DNA from: an uncultured Anaerolineae bacterium
Lineage (GTDB): Bacteria; Chloroflexota; Anaerolineae; B4-G1; DUEL01
Assembly: GCA_937942115.1 (NCBI GenBank)
Contig: CALDFY010000317.1
Coordinates: 1 to 5,460, forward strand
Direction of reading: 5' to 3'
Length of the DNA stretch: 5,460 nt
A model generated the notes under the pieces. That model was given only the letters and a program-made list of their open reading frames with translations, had not been told where the DNA came from and did no database searches. Within the stretch, counting starts at the first letter, position 1, and every line of letters starts with the position of its first letter. A program made the translations under genes and the position numbers. Below are positions 1 to 5,281 of the stretch, piece by piece.

Positions 1-133
1 ACCTGCGTTGACGCCCTTCTCCGGAGGTCGGCGAAGGCCGACCTGGTTGCGAACGAAGTGAAGGGACCCGGCCGAAGGCCCAAAGAGGCTGGCTTCAGTC
101 AGTGCCCGAGGCGGCGACCCAACAAGTTAACGC
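1..133 (+). repeat. Repeat copy A, right part (truncated by window edge)
   Basis: This is the right part of the structured repeat that is complete at 204-468. Base 1 corresponds to base 322 of copy B, and the two run in parallel with few substitutions to the right terminus. Copy A lacks 14 nt present in copy B (TGGCGCAGCCCCTT, just inside the right end), so its terminal repeat is eroded to AAGTTAACGC. The short-loop hairpin AGGTCGGC-GAAG-GCCGACCT at 25-44 is intact. The orientation matches copies B and C. The left part lies outside the window. Confidence 0.85.
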
Positions 134-203
134 ATATGGGAGTGAGGGGTGGGGCCTCTGCCGCCGAAAGGCGAGCGGGAGAAGGGAGGGGTAAGGGGCA
201 TAG
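134..203. other. Purine-rich spacer between repeat copies A and B
   Basis: These 70 bases separate the two neighbouring repeat copies and hold no credible gene. The + strand is strongly purine-rich, with several G runs. A short CGCC-GAAA-GGCG stem can form near 164-175. The right half (about 175-202) resembles the right arm and tail of the C-rich/G-rich hairpin at 573-613, so this may be a remnant of the same intergenic hairpin family interrupted by the repeat. Confidence 0.5.
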
Positions 204-468
204 GCGTTAACTTAAGGCTGGCTTCGGCTCTCCGCTTCCCGCCGCCCGGAGCGCCGATGGGAAATCGGCCTCCCCTGGGGGCAACCGCGAGGGTTGCCCC
301 TACGCTTTGCGCCGGGCGTCAACCTGCGTTGACGCCCTTCTCAGGAGGTCGGCGAAGGCCGACCTTGTTGCGAACGAAGTGAAGGGACCCGGCCGAAGGC
401 CCAAAGAGGCTGGCTTCAGTCAGCGCCCAAGGCGGCGACCCAACTGGCGCAGCCCCTTAAGTTAACGC
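204..468 (+). mobile_element. MITE-like structured repeat, complete copy B (265 bp)
   Basis: The element begins GCGTTAACTTAAGG (204-217) and ends with the exact reverse complement CCTTAAGTTAACGC (455-468), giving a perfect 14-bp terminal inverted repeat. Partial copies lie at 1-133 and 5282-5460, so it is a repeat family. It encodes no plausible protein. The interior folds into consecutive short-loop hairpins. At 253-269 the arms are GCCGAT/ATCGGC, extended by GGAG/CTCC past a bulged C. At 278-300 they are GGGGCAACC/GGTTGCCCC. At 314-337 they are GGGCGTCAAC/GTTGACGCCC with loop CTGC. At 346-365 they are AGGTCGGC/GCCGACCT with loop GAAG. Size, terminal repeats and lack of coding fit a non-autonomous miniature transposon, but no transposase is visible and the target duplication is unclear. 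A repeat expressed as structured RNA is the alternative. Confidence 0.7.
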
Positions 469-479
469 ATATGCCCCTG

Positions 480-517
480 CCCCCTCCCCGCAGCCGCTGC
501 GCGGCGCGGGGAGGGGG
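480..517. repeat. Long C-rich/G-rich hairpin 1
   Basis: Arm CCCCCTCCCCGC (480-491) pairs perfectly with GCGGGGAGGGGG (506-517). After a bulged A (492), GCCGC (493-497) pairs with GCGGC (501-505) around a TGC loop. The result is a stem of about 17 bp. It starts 12 nt outside the right terminus of repeat B. There is no T-run on either side, so it is not a standard intrinsic terminator. Confidence 0.75.
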
Positions 518-526
518 AGAACTGAA

Positions 527-564
527 GGGGTTTGGCGGCGGCGAAGCCGCCGCCCACAAACCCC
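527..564. repeat. Hairpin 2, two-part 16-bp stem
   Basis: GGGGTTTG (527-534) pairs with CAAACCCC (557-564), and inside it GCGGCGGC (535-542) pairs with GCCGCCGC (546-553) around a GAA loop. A 3-nt bulge (554-556) interrupts the right arm. It lies between hairpins 1 and 3 in the gene-free stretch downstream of hepT. No coding function is seen. Confidence 0.7.
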
Positions 565-572
565 ACCTTTTC

Positions 573-613
573 ACCCCCTTCTCCTCCCCGCTTTGCGAGG
601 AGGAGAAGGGGGT
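573..613. repeat. Hairpin 3, perfect 15-bp stem downstream of hepT
   Basis: Arm ACCCCCTTCTCCTCC (573-587) is exactly complementary to GGAGGAGAAGGGGGT (599-613). The 11-nt loop can add a small CGC/GCG stem. The arms and the trailing CAGGGGGATGAGG resemble dispersed intergenic hairpins that I associate with Chloroflexota genomes (recollection, not a search). It is the first strong stem after the hepT stop on the minus strand and may slow or end transcription, but no U-tract follows. The remaining gene-free bases 614-680 show nothing recognisable. Confidence 0.7.
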
Positions 614-680
614 CAGGGGGATGAGGAGGGGACAAAACGCCGCTCCGTAGAGGTCAGTTTATTGAAGTTGCACATGACGT

Positions 681-1025
681 TCAGGATACCTCCGGAGGCA
701 AGAATTTCTCCATCTCCGCGATGAGTGGCGGGAGACCTTCCTTGACCGTCTTCCAGAGAATATCAAGGTTGATGTCAAAATAGGCGTGGACGAGGCGGTG
801 ACGCATCCCGATCACCTTGTCCCAGGGGATGCCTGGTATTTCCTGCCTGGCCTCCGGGCTCATTTGATATGCTGCCTCGCCGATGATCTCAATTGCCTTG
901 ACCAGGGCCCAGACAAGTTGCCTGTCGTGATCAAGGTCCTCACGAGAACGATTGCGAATGAACTCACCAGCCTGGCGCGCAGCATCCAGAATGTGGCGTA
1001 AACGGATCAGGTCATCCGGACGCAT
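681..1025 (-). CDS. hepT: HepT-like HEPN-domain toxin (ribonuclease)
   Basis: This 114-residue, all-helical protein matches the HepT/DUF86 family. The family motif Rx4HxY is complete as R75, H80 and Y82 (RHRLVHAY), followed by FDINLDILW, which is typical of the family. In characterised HepT/MntA systems this motif forms the RNase active site of a HEPN dimer. The partner MntA blocks it by transferring AMP to the motif tyrosine, here Y82. The start ATG lies inside the 3' end of the upstream nucleotidyltransferase gene (14-nt overlap, different frame). A GAGGTG ribosome site (1030-1035) sits 4 nt before it, so translation is probably coupled. The length is normal for the family. RNase activity and neutralisation are family knowledge; that this copy works as a toxin-antitoxin pair is inferred from the intact motifs and the pairing. 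Confidence 0.88.
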   Translation of the reverse strand: MRPDDLIRLRHILDAARQAGEFIRNRSREDLDHDRQLVWALVKAIEIIGEAAYQMSPEARQEIPGIPWDKVIGMRHRLVHAYFDINLDILWKTVKEGLPPLIAEMEKFLPPEVS

Positions 1026-1317
1026 ACTGCACCTCAGCTTCTGCCAGGACCCGGGCGCGGAAATAGTGACTCAGGTCCTCAGGTGTGCGGATGTCCACCT
1101 TTCGCCCGCCGAACAGTTTTGACGCCTCCTGCTCCATCCCCGCGATATCAAACAAGGTTGGAGTCCGATCCGGATAGAATTCAACCAGGAGGTCAATGTC
1201 GCTATCCGGCCCGAAGTCGGACCGCAGGGCTGAACCAAAGATAGCCAGCCATCGTATTCCATGCTTCTGGCAGAAAGCAGCAACCTCTTCTCTGGAAAAT
1301 GGGACTTGGTTTTTCAT
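1012..1317 (-). CDS. mntA: MntA-like minimal nucleotidyltransferase antitoxin
   Basis: This 101-residue protein has the polymerase-beta-type nucleotidyltransferase signature GS-x10-DxD: G28, S29, D40 and D42, in the segment FGSALRSDFGPDSDIDLLVEF-like. A third acidic residue, D75 (GRKVDIRT), sits where the family has its last metal-binding aspartate. In studied pairs MntA uses ATP to attach AMP to the tyrosine of the HepT Rx4HxY motif and so silences the toxin. It is the upstream gene of the pair and overlaps hepT by 14 nt. It starts 25 nt after the lipoprotein stop. The ATG at 1317 has only a weak GAG before it, so it may depend on readthrough translation. At about 100 residues it is short compared with longer MntA proteins, like other 'minimal nucleotidyltransferases'. 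The base composition of the pair looks less GC-rich than metG and the M24 gene, consistent with acquisition by transfer. Confidence 0.85.
   Translation of the reverse strand: MKNQVPFSREEVAAFCQKHGIRWLAIFGSALRSDFGPDSDIDLLVEFYPDRTPTLFDIAGMEQEASKLFGGRKVDIRTPEDLSHYFRARVLAEAEVQYASG
1030..1035 (-). promoter_or_regulatory. Ribosome binding site of hepT, inside mntA
   Basis: The minus strand reads GAGGTG, then four bases, then the ATG of hepT. The site lies within the last codons of mntA. This supports the ATG at 1025 and suggests that toxin synthesis is coupled to translation of the antitoxin gene. Confidence 0.6.
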
Positions 1318-1342
1318 TTCTCAATTCCGTCACCCTAAAGGA

Positions 1343-2008
1343 CTACGGCGCCGTGACGACCAGATTGTCAAAGCGGACTTCGGTGGGAGTATCCTCGTAG
1401 GAAGTTGCAGTGAGCGCGATGTCACCGCTGGTGAATTCCGAATCCTCCACCTCCGCCAGCAGGGTGCCGTTGACCGTCAGGCTCAGTTTGGAGCCCTGAC
1501 AGACGGCGCGAATGTGGTTGGAGACATTCCCCTGCCGGATGGCACTGGATTCGGTGAAGTCCACCAGCCACTTAAACCCCGCGTCCGTCCCTTTGGCGAT
1601 GGCGTAGTAGCCGTCGCCGGAGATGAGCAGGTAGTAGCCCGTGCCGCTCTCCGGGTCCGCCGTCCGGCAGATAACGCCGTAGTCGGTGTTGTTGTTGGCG
1701 GGAGCGGAGACCTGGGTGGCGTCCACCTCTATCACCACGTCGGTGAAAGAGCGGTTGGCGACACCCCACATCGTGTTGCCGCCCCCGTAGGAGACGACGT
1801 AGTAGTAGCCGTTGCCGTAGCCCACTTTGCCGGCGTCGTAATCCCCCACCTCCCAGCCGGACTTGGGGTTGCTGAAGTCGTCCTGGAGAAGGACTTTCGC
1901 CCCTCCGCCGGTCCCGCCGATGGGCGGCGGCGTCCCCAGGCCGGGCAGGGAGCAGGCCATCGCAGCCAGCATCAGCAGCGCTCCACCCAGCAGAATCCGA
2001 TTTCGCAT
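1343..2008 (-). CDS. Secreted lipoprotein with concanavalin A-like (LamG-type) domain
   Basis: This 221-residue protein starts with a lipoprotein signal: RNR, a hydrophobic core (about residues 5-18) and a cysteine at C19 in LAAMAC. The -3 residue is Ala rather than the usual Leu, so the lipobox is imperfect. A Pro/Gly-rich linker (about 21-36) leads to a beta-rich domain (about 39-220) opening with DDFSNPKSGW and closing with VRFDNLVV. This style matches LamG/3-keto-disaccharide-hydrolase-like concanavalin folds in secreted proteins of filamentous bacteria. C114 (GVICR) and C170 (RAVCQ) may form a disulphide. The open frame extends upstream to 2191, but the ATG at 2008 is chosen because AAGGAGG precedes it by 4 nt and the signal peptide starts there. 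It is expected to be anchored on the outer face of the cytoplasmic membrane, perhaps binding carbohydrate. No catalytic residues are recognisable and the role is unknown. Confidence 0.75.
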   Translation of the reverse strand: MRNRILLGGALLMLAAMACSLPGLGTPPPIGGTGGGAKVLLQDDFSNPKSGWEVGDYDAGKVGYGNGYYYVVSYGGGNTMWGVANRSFTDVVIEVDATQVSAPANNNTDYGVICRTADPESGTGYYLLISGDGYYAIAKGTDAGFKWLVDFTESSAIRQGNVSNHIRAVCQGSKLSLTVNGTLLAEVEDSEFTSGDIALTATSYEDTPTEVRFDNLVVTAP

Positions 2009-2012
2009 CTCG

Positions 2013-2019
2013 CCTCCTT
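2013..2019 (-). promoter_or_regulatory. Ribosome binding site that fixes the lipoprotein start
   Basis: The minus strand reads AAGGAGG, four bases, then ATG (2008-2006). The strong match, placed directly before a signal peptide, rules in this ATG and rules out the 61-residue upstream extension, which overlaps the end of metG and looks non-coding. Confidence 0.8.
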
Positions 2020-2025
2020 TTGATT

Positions 2026-2060
2026 GACTCTGGACTTTGGGGCTCCGGACTCCGGACTTT
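2026..2060. repeat. Short direct repeat between metG and the lipoprotein gene
   Basis: GACTCTGGACTTT (2026-2038) and GACTCCGGACTTT (2048-2060) match at 12 of 13 positions. A further partial unit CTCCGGAC lies at 2043-2050. On the minus strand this reads as repeated AGTCCGG/AGTCCAG units. It fills most of the 55-nt gap between the two genes. It resembles short heptamer-type repeats that expand in intergenic DNA; no protein-binding role is evident. Confidence 0.55.
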
Positions 2061-2063
2061 ACA

Positions 2064-3824
2064 CTACTGCCCAAAAACGGCCCGAACCTCATCCACTTCC
2101 AGTTTCCGGAAGAGGGGCTGCGGGGGACGCAGGGGCTGACCGGCGGGCAGTTGGCTGGGCGCCCACTGCCCCACCGCACCGGTGGGGTCATAGCACAGCG
2201 TATCGTGGACCCGCTCGTTCTCCCGGAACGTCGCGACGTACTGCCGGCCGAACAGCGTCCCCTCGTAGCCCAGGTACTGGTGGAGCGCTTCAGACGAGAA
2301 CGGAATGAAGGGGGCCAGCAGAATCTTCAGGGAGTCAATCGCCCGCAGGGCTACGTAGATGGTCGTCCCGGCGGCCGTCCGGTCTTCCTTAATCTGAAAC
2401 CAGGGGCCTTTCTCTTCCAGATACTTGTTGACTTCCCGCGCCAGGGCCATGGCCTCGCCCAGGGCGGCGCGGAACTGGCATCCCGCCAGCAGCCGCCCAA
2501 TGGGGCCGAAGGCGACGTCTATCCGGGCCAGCAACTCCACGTCGGTCCGGTCCATCAGCCCCGGCACCGGCACCCGGCCCTCAAAGTGCCGGTGGGCGAA
2601 GGTGAGCACCCGGTGGCAGAGGTTGCCCCAGGTCGCCAGCAGTTCATCGTTGTTGCGCCGGACAAAGTCCTCCCAGAGGAAGTCCGTGTCCCGCGTCTCC
2701 GGCATCACCGAAGCGATGTAGTACCGCAGGGGGTCGGGCGCGAAATGGTCCAGATAGACGGGTAACTCAATGACGACGCCCCGGCTCTTGGAGAATTTGT
2801 CCCGTTCCAGATTCATAAACTCGTTGGCCGGGACGTCGTAGGGGAGGTTGAGGCGACGAGTGGGGTCATCCTCGTACAGCCGCTCTATGCCGATCAACTG
2901 GGCGGGCCAGATGATGGTGTGGAAGGGGATGTTATCTTTGCCGATGAAGTAGTACGTGCGGGCGGCGGGGTCGTACCACCATTCCTTCCAGGCGTCGGGG
3001 CGGCCCTGATTGCGGGCCCACTCAATGCTGGCGGAGAGGTAGCCGATGACCGCCTCAAACCAGACATAGAGCCGCTTGCCTTCGTAGCCGGGGAGAGGGA
3101 CAGGGATGCCCCATTCAATGTCGCGGGTGATGGGCCGGCCCTGAAGTCCGGCAGCGACATAGTTGCGGGAGAAGGTGAGGACGTTGGGCCGCCAGTGCTC
3201 CTTATCCTCGTTCAGGTAGGCCGCAATCCGCTCCTGCAGAGCCGGCAGGTCCAGGAAAAAGTGCTCCGTCTCCCGGGGGACGGGGACGGAGCCGTCTATC
3301 TTGCTGCGGGGGTTGATGAGGTCCAGCGGGTCCAGAAGATGCCCGCAGTGATCGCACTGGTCGCCGCGCGCTTCCGGATAGCCGCAGTAGGGACAGGTCC
3401 CTTCCACGTACCGGTCGGGCAGGAAGATGCCTGCCGTCTCCGAGTAGAGTTGGACCTGGGTCTGACGGTAGAGGTAACCCCGCTCCAGGAGCCGCAGGAA
3501 GATGTCCTGGGCCACCCGGTAGTGGTTCTCCGTATCGGTGTGGGTGAAGAGGTCGTAACTGATGCCGATGCGCTGCTGGGTATCCAGGAAGCGGGCGTGG
3601 TAGCGCTCAAACAGTTCCCGGGGGGTAACACCCTCCTTCTCGGCCCGGACGGTGATGGGGGTGCCGTGGGAGTCGGAGCCGGAGACCATAAGGACATCGT
3701 TGCCGGCCAGGCGGTGGTAGCGGGCGAAGATGTCGGCGGGCAGGTAGGCGCCGGCCAGATGGCCGACGTGCAGGTCTCCGTTGGCGTAGGGCCAGGCGAC
3801 ACAGACGAGAATTTTTTGGGGCAC
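2064..3824 (-). CDS. metG: Methionyl-tRNA synthetase
   Basis: A 586-residue cytoplasmic class I synthetase that joins methionine to tRNA-Met using ATP. Near the N-terminus is ILVCVAWPYANGDLHVGH-like sequence with the HIGH-type motif HVGH at 19-22. The connective domain carries a four-cysteine zinc knuckle, C144-x2-C147 and C157-x2-C160. The KMSKS-type motif reads KFSKS (343-347). The anticodon-binding helical domain has NDEL...GNLCHR at about 392-405. The protein ends shortly after PLFRKL, so the C-terminal EMAP/Trbp111-like tRNA-binding domain found in the longer E. coli enzyme is absent; such short forms are common. The start chosen is GTG at 3824, because AGGAGG lies 5 nt before it and the resulting PQKILV N-terminus fits the family. 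An ATG 15 codons upstream at 3869 has a poor context. The gene is 251 nt downstream of the M24 gene and 55 nt upstream of the lipoprotein gene. Confidence 0.96.
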   Translation of the reverse strand: MPQKILVCVAWPYANGDLHVGHLAGAYLPADIFARYHRLAGNDVLMVSGSDSHGTPITVRAEKEGVTPRELFERYHARFLDTQQRIGISYDLFTHTDTENHYRVAQDIFLRLLERGYLYRQTQVQLYSETAGIFLPDRYVEGTCPYCGYPEARGDQCDHCGHLLDPLDLINPRSKIDGSVPVPRETEHFFLDLPALQERIAAYLNEDKEHWRPNVLTFSRNYVAAGLQGRPITRDIEWGIPVPLPGYEGKRLYVWFEAVIGYLSASIEWARNQGRPDAWKEWWYDPAARTYYFIGKDNIPFHTIIWPAQLIGIERLYEDDPTRRLNLPYDVPANEFMNLERDKFSKSRGVVIELPVYLDHFAPDPLRYYIASVMPETRDTDFLWEDFVRRNNDELLATWGNLCHRVLTFAHRHFEGRVPVPGLMDRTDVELLARIDVAFGPIGRLLAGCQFRAALGEAMALAREVNKYLEEKGPWFQIKEDRTAAGTTIYVALRAIDSLKILLAPFIPFSSEALHQYLGYEGTLFGRQYVATFRENERVHDTLCYDPTGAVGQWAPSQLPAGQPLRPPQPLFRKLEVDEVRAVFGQ

Positions 3825-4075
3825 TTTCTCCTCCTGCACACTTGGGCTGGAAGGCGGGCGGCGATTCATCTTGCGCTACGGCCGCCGTTTCTGACGCACA
3901 GGAACGTGTCCCGCGCGTGGAAGACCTGCAATGACAGTTTGCTTTGCTCCGCTCGCGCTGGGCGGCGTGCCTTTGTTAGAGAAATGGATTGCGTATCTGA
4001 GGTTCTTCTTCAATGGTTTGCATCGTTCACCCTATGGGGTTCTCCCGCTACAAAAGGCATTCTGCTCATATTTTA
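3825..4075 (-). other. Leader/intergenic region upstream of metG
   Basis: This 251-nt gap is richer in A and T than the flanking genes, as expected of a promoter and leader. If transcription began near 4062, the metG leader would be about 240 nt. On the minus strand TGCCTTTTGT (around 4050-4061) could pair with ACAAAGGCA (around 3967-3978) with one bulged base. Nearer the gene, CGGCG and CGCCG can form a short stem upstream of the ribosome site. No T-box, SAM riboswitch or U-tract terminator is recognisable, and no small gene is convincing on either strand. Confidence 0.5.
3830..3835 (-). promoter_or_regulatory. Ribosome binding site that fixes a GTG start for metG
   Basis: The minus strand reads AGGAGG, then AGAAA, then GTG (3824-3822), an ideal spacing. 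The alternative ATG at 3869 would add 15 low-complexity residues before the conserved N-terminus and would place this site inside the coding region. GTG is preferred. Confidence 0.8.
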
Positions 4076-4097
4076 CTACGCTTCCCTTACAGGGCAA
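4070..4097 (-). promoter_or_regulatory. Possible sigma70-type promoter for metG
   Basis: On the minus strand TTGCCC (4097-4092) and TAAAAT (4075-4070) are separated by 16 nt. They match the -35 and -10 consensus at 4 and 5 of 6 positions. The pair overlaps the end of the M24 gene and points to metG. It is a weak call from consensus alone; the consensus of this organism is unknown. Confidence 0.3.
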
Positions 4098-5248
4098 GCC
4101 AGCAGGCGGCGCGGGGCGTGGGTGAGAAGACGGGGGCCCTCGGCCTCCACAACGACCGTATCCTCCACTTTGGCCATGAGGCCGTCGGCGGGGGCGCTGA
4201 CCTCCACCTCTACCGCCAGGACCATTCCGACGGCAAGGGGGGTCTCCTCGCGCGGCCAGAGGACGGGGGGTTCGTCTATCTCCAGGCCCAGTCCGTGGCC
4301 GACGAAGCCGGGCAGGGAGAGGCGGCCAGGGGGAAAGTGGGGCGGCGCGCCCCGGGCCAGGGCCGCCTCCGCCGCCGCGTAGACCTCGGCAACGGAGACG
4401 CCGGGGCGAAGGGCCGAGAGGACGGCCTCCTCCACGGCCAGCGCGGCCTCAAAGAGGGCTTCCTGGGCCGCCGTCGCTGGCCCCACCACGTAGGTCCGGG
4501 ACTCGTCGGCGGTGTAGCCGTCGTACGTAGCGCCGATGTCCAGCACCACCAGGTCGCCCGTGCGGACCTCCCGGCGGGAGGGGCCGTAGGGGGTACCCGG
4601 GCTCAGGCCGGCGCCGGTGACCACCAGGCCGTGGCCGCCGCGCACGGTCAGGTTCTCGCCGCTCATCAGGAGGACCCCGCCGCCGCGCGCGCCGGGGGAG
4701 CGGAGGGGCTGGTAGCCCTCGTGTCCGGCCCGCCGCAGCGCCGCCTCTACCTCCGCCGCCAGAGTCAGTTCGCTGGTGCCGGGGCAGAGGACGGGGGGCA
4801 GGGCCGCGTGGCCTGCATCGGCGACGGCCGCGGCCCCCTCCATGGCCCGGATCTCCTCCGGCTCCTTAACTATCCGCTGGGCCAGAACCAGAGGACTGAT
4901 GTCCTCTATCCTCCAGTCGGGCAGCGCGTCCCGCATCCGCCGGTAGAGTTGGGCGGGCATCACGTCCAGGTCGGCGCCCAGGGCGCCCCCGGTCAGGCCC
5001 TGGGCCGCCAGGACGGCGGCGACGGCGTCCCAGCCGCTCCCCGGCTCTACTCGCGCCAGGGTGGCCTCCCGGCGGGCCAGGTCCAGCCCCCGGCGCACCA
5101 GAAGGACTGCCTCCTGGGGCCCCACCACCAGCGTGGCCGGGCGGGCCGTCCCGGCGTAGTAGAGGACGTCCCGGGGGTGGACCAGTACGGCCGCGTCCAA
5201 TCCTGTTTCAGCCAAACGTTTCTGCAACTGGTTCAGCCGGTCGTTCAA
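4076..5248 (-). CDS. M24-family metallopeptidase (Xaa-Pro aminopeptidase/prolidase-like)
   Basis: A 390-residue, probably cytoplasmic, two-domain protein. The N-terminal creatinase-like domain (about 1-125) includes GLDAAVLVHPRDVLYYAG, and the pita-bread catalytic domain follows. The five expected metal ligands can be placed: D237 (VLDIG), D248 (TADESRT), H318 (GHGLG), E347 (MVLAVE) and E362 (KVEDT). Family members bind two metal ions and cut N-terminal Xaa-Pro bonds or Xaa-Pro dipeptides. The second, substrate-interacting histidine of the usual GHGxGLxxHE motif is replaced by D325 (GLEIDEPP), and the usual EPG after the fourth ligand reads EVE. This marks a divergent subgroup, so exact specificity is uncertain. 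The start is TTG at 5248, supported by GGAGGAG just upstream; no in-frame ATG is near. The gene is very GC-rich. Repeat copy C ends only 33 nt upstream, so any promoter lies in or beyond that repeat. Confidence 0.88.
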   Translation of the reverse strand: MNDRLNQLQKRLAETGLDAAVLVHPRDVLYYAGTARPATLVVGPQEAVLLVRRGLDLARREATLARVEPGSGWDAVAAVLAAQGLTGGALGADLDVMPAQLYRRMRDALPDWRIEDISPLVLAQRIVKEPEEIRAMEGAAAVADAGHAALPPVLCPGTSELTLAAEVEAALRRAGHEGYQPLRSPGARGGGVLLMSGENLTVRGGHGLVVTGAGLSPGTPYGPSRREVRTGDLVVLDIGATYDGYTADESRTYVVGPATAAQEALFEAALAVEEAVLSALRPGVSVAEVYAAAEAALARGAPPHFPPGRLSLPGFVGHGLGLEIDEPPVLWPREETPLAVGMVLAVEVEVSAPADGLMAKVEDTVVVEAEGPRLLTHAPRRLLACPVREA

Positions 5249-5250
5249 AT

Positions 5251-5257
5251 CTCCTCC
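5251..5257 (-). promoter_or_regulatory. Ribosome binding site supporting a TTG start for the M24 gene
   Basis: The minus strand reads GGAGGAGAT directly before TTG (5248-5246). Counting from the GGAGG core, the spacing is 4 nt, which is short but workable. No ATG or GTG lies at a better distance. Later in-frame TTG codons (residues 8 and 12) would also be possible starts. Confidence 0.6.
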
Positions 5258-5281
5258 AGGAATGGGGCCTCACCCCCACAA

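Noticed and set aside
149..382. Open frame of 77 codons on the + strand
   Set aside because: It runs from the spacer across the hairpins of repeat B, has low-complexity Pro/Gly/Arg content and no ribosome site; it is a by-product of GC-rich repeat DNA.
1..468. CRISPR array
   Set aside because: The repeated units are well over 100 bp and differ by deletions, with one irregular spacer between A and B; no short regular repeat-spacer pattern exists.
573..613. Intrinsic terminator for hepT
   Set aside because: The stem is strong, but on the minus strand it is followed by GAAAAGG rather than a U-tract, so it is reported as a hairpin repeat.
2009..2191. 61-residue N-terminal extension of the lipoprotein
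   Set aside because: It would overlap the metG 3' end and bury the signal peptide; the ATG at 2008 has a strong ribosome site.
3825..3869. metG start at the upstream ATG
   Set aside because: The extra 15 residues are Pro/Ser-rich and precede the conserved N-terminus. The ideal ribosome site lies before the GTG at 3824 instead.
4021..4040. T-box-like AGGGTG on the minus strand in the metG leader
   Set aside because: Only six bases match; the rest of the conserved T-box sequence and any terminator/antiterminator stem with a U-run are absent.
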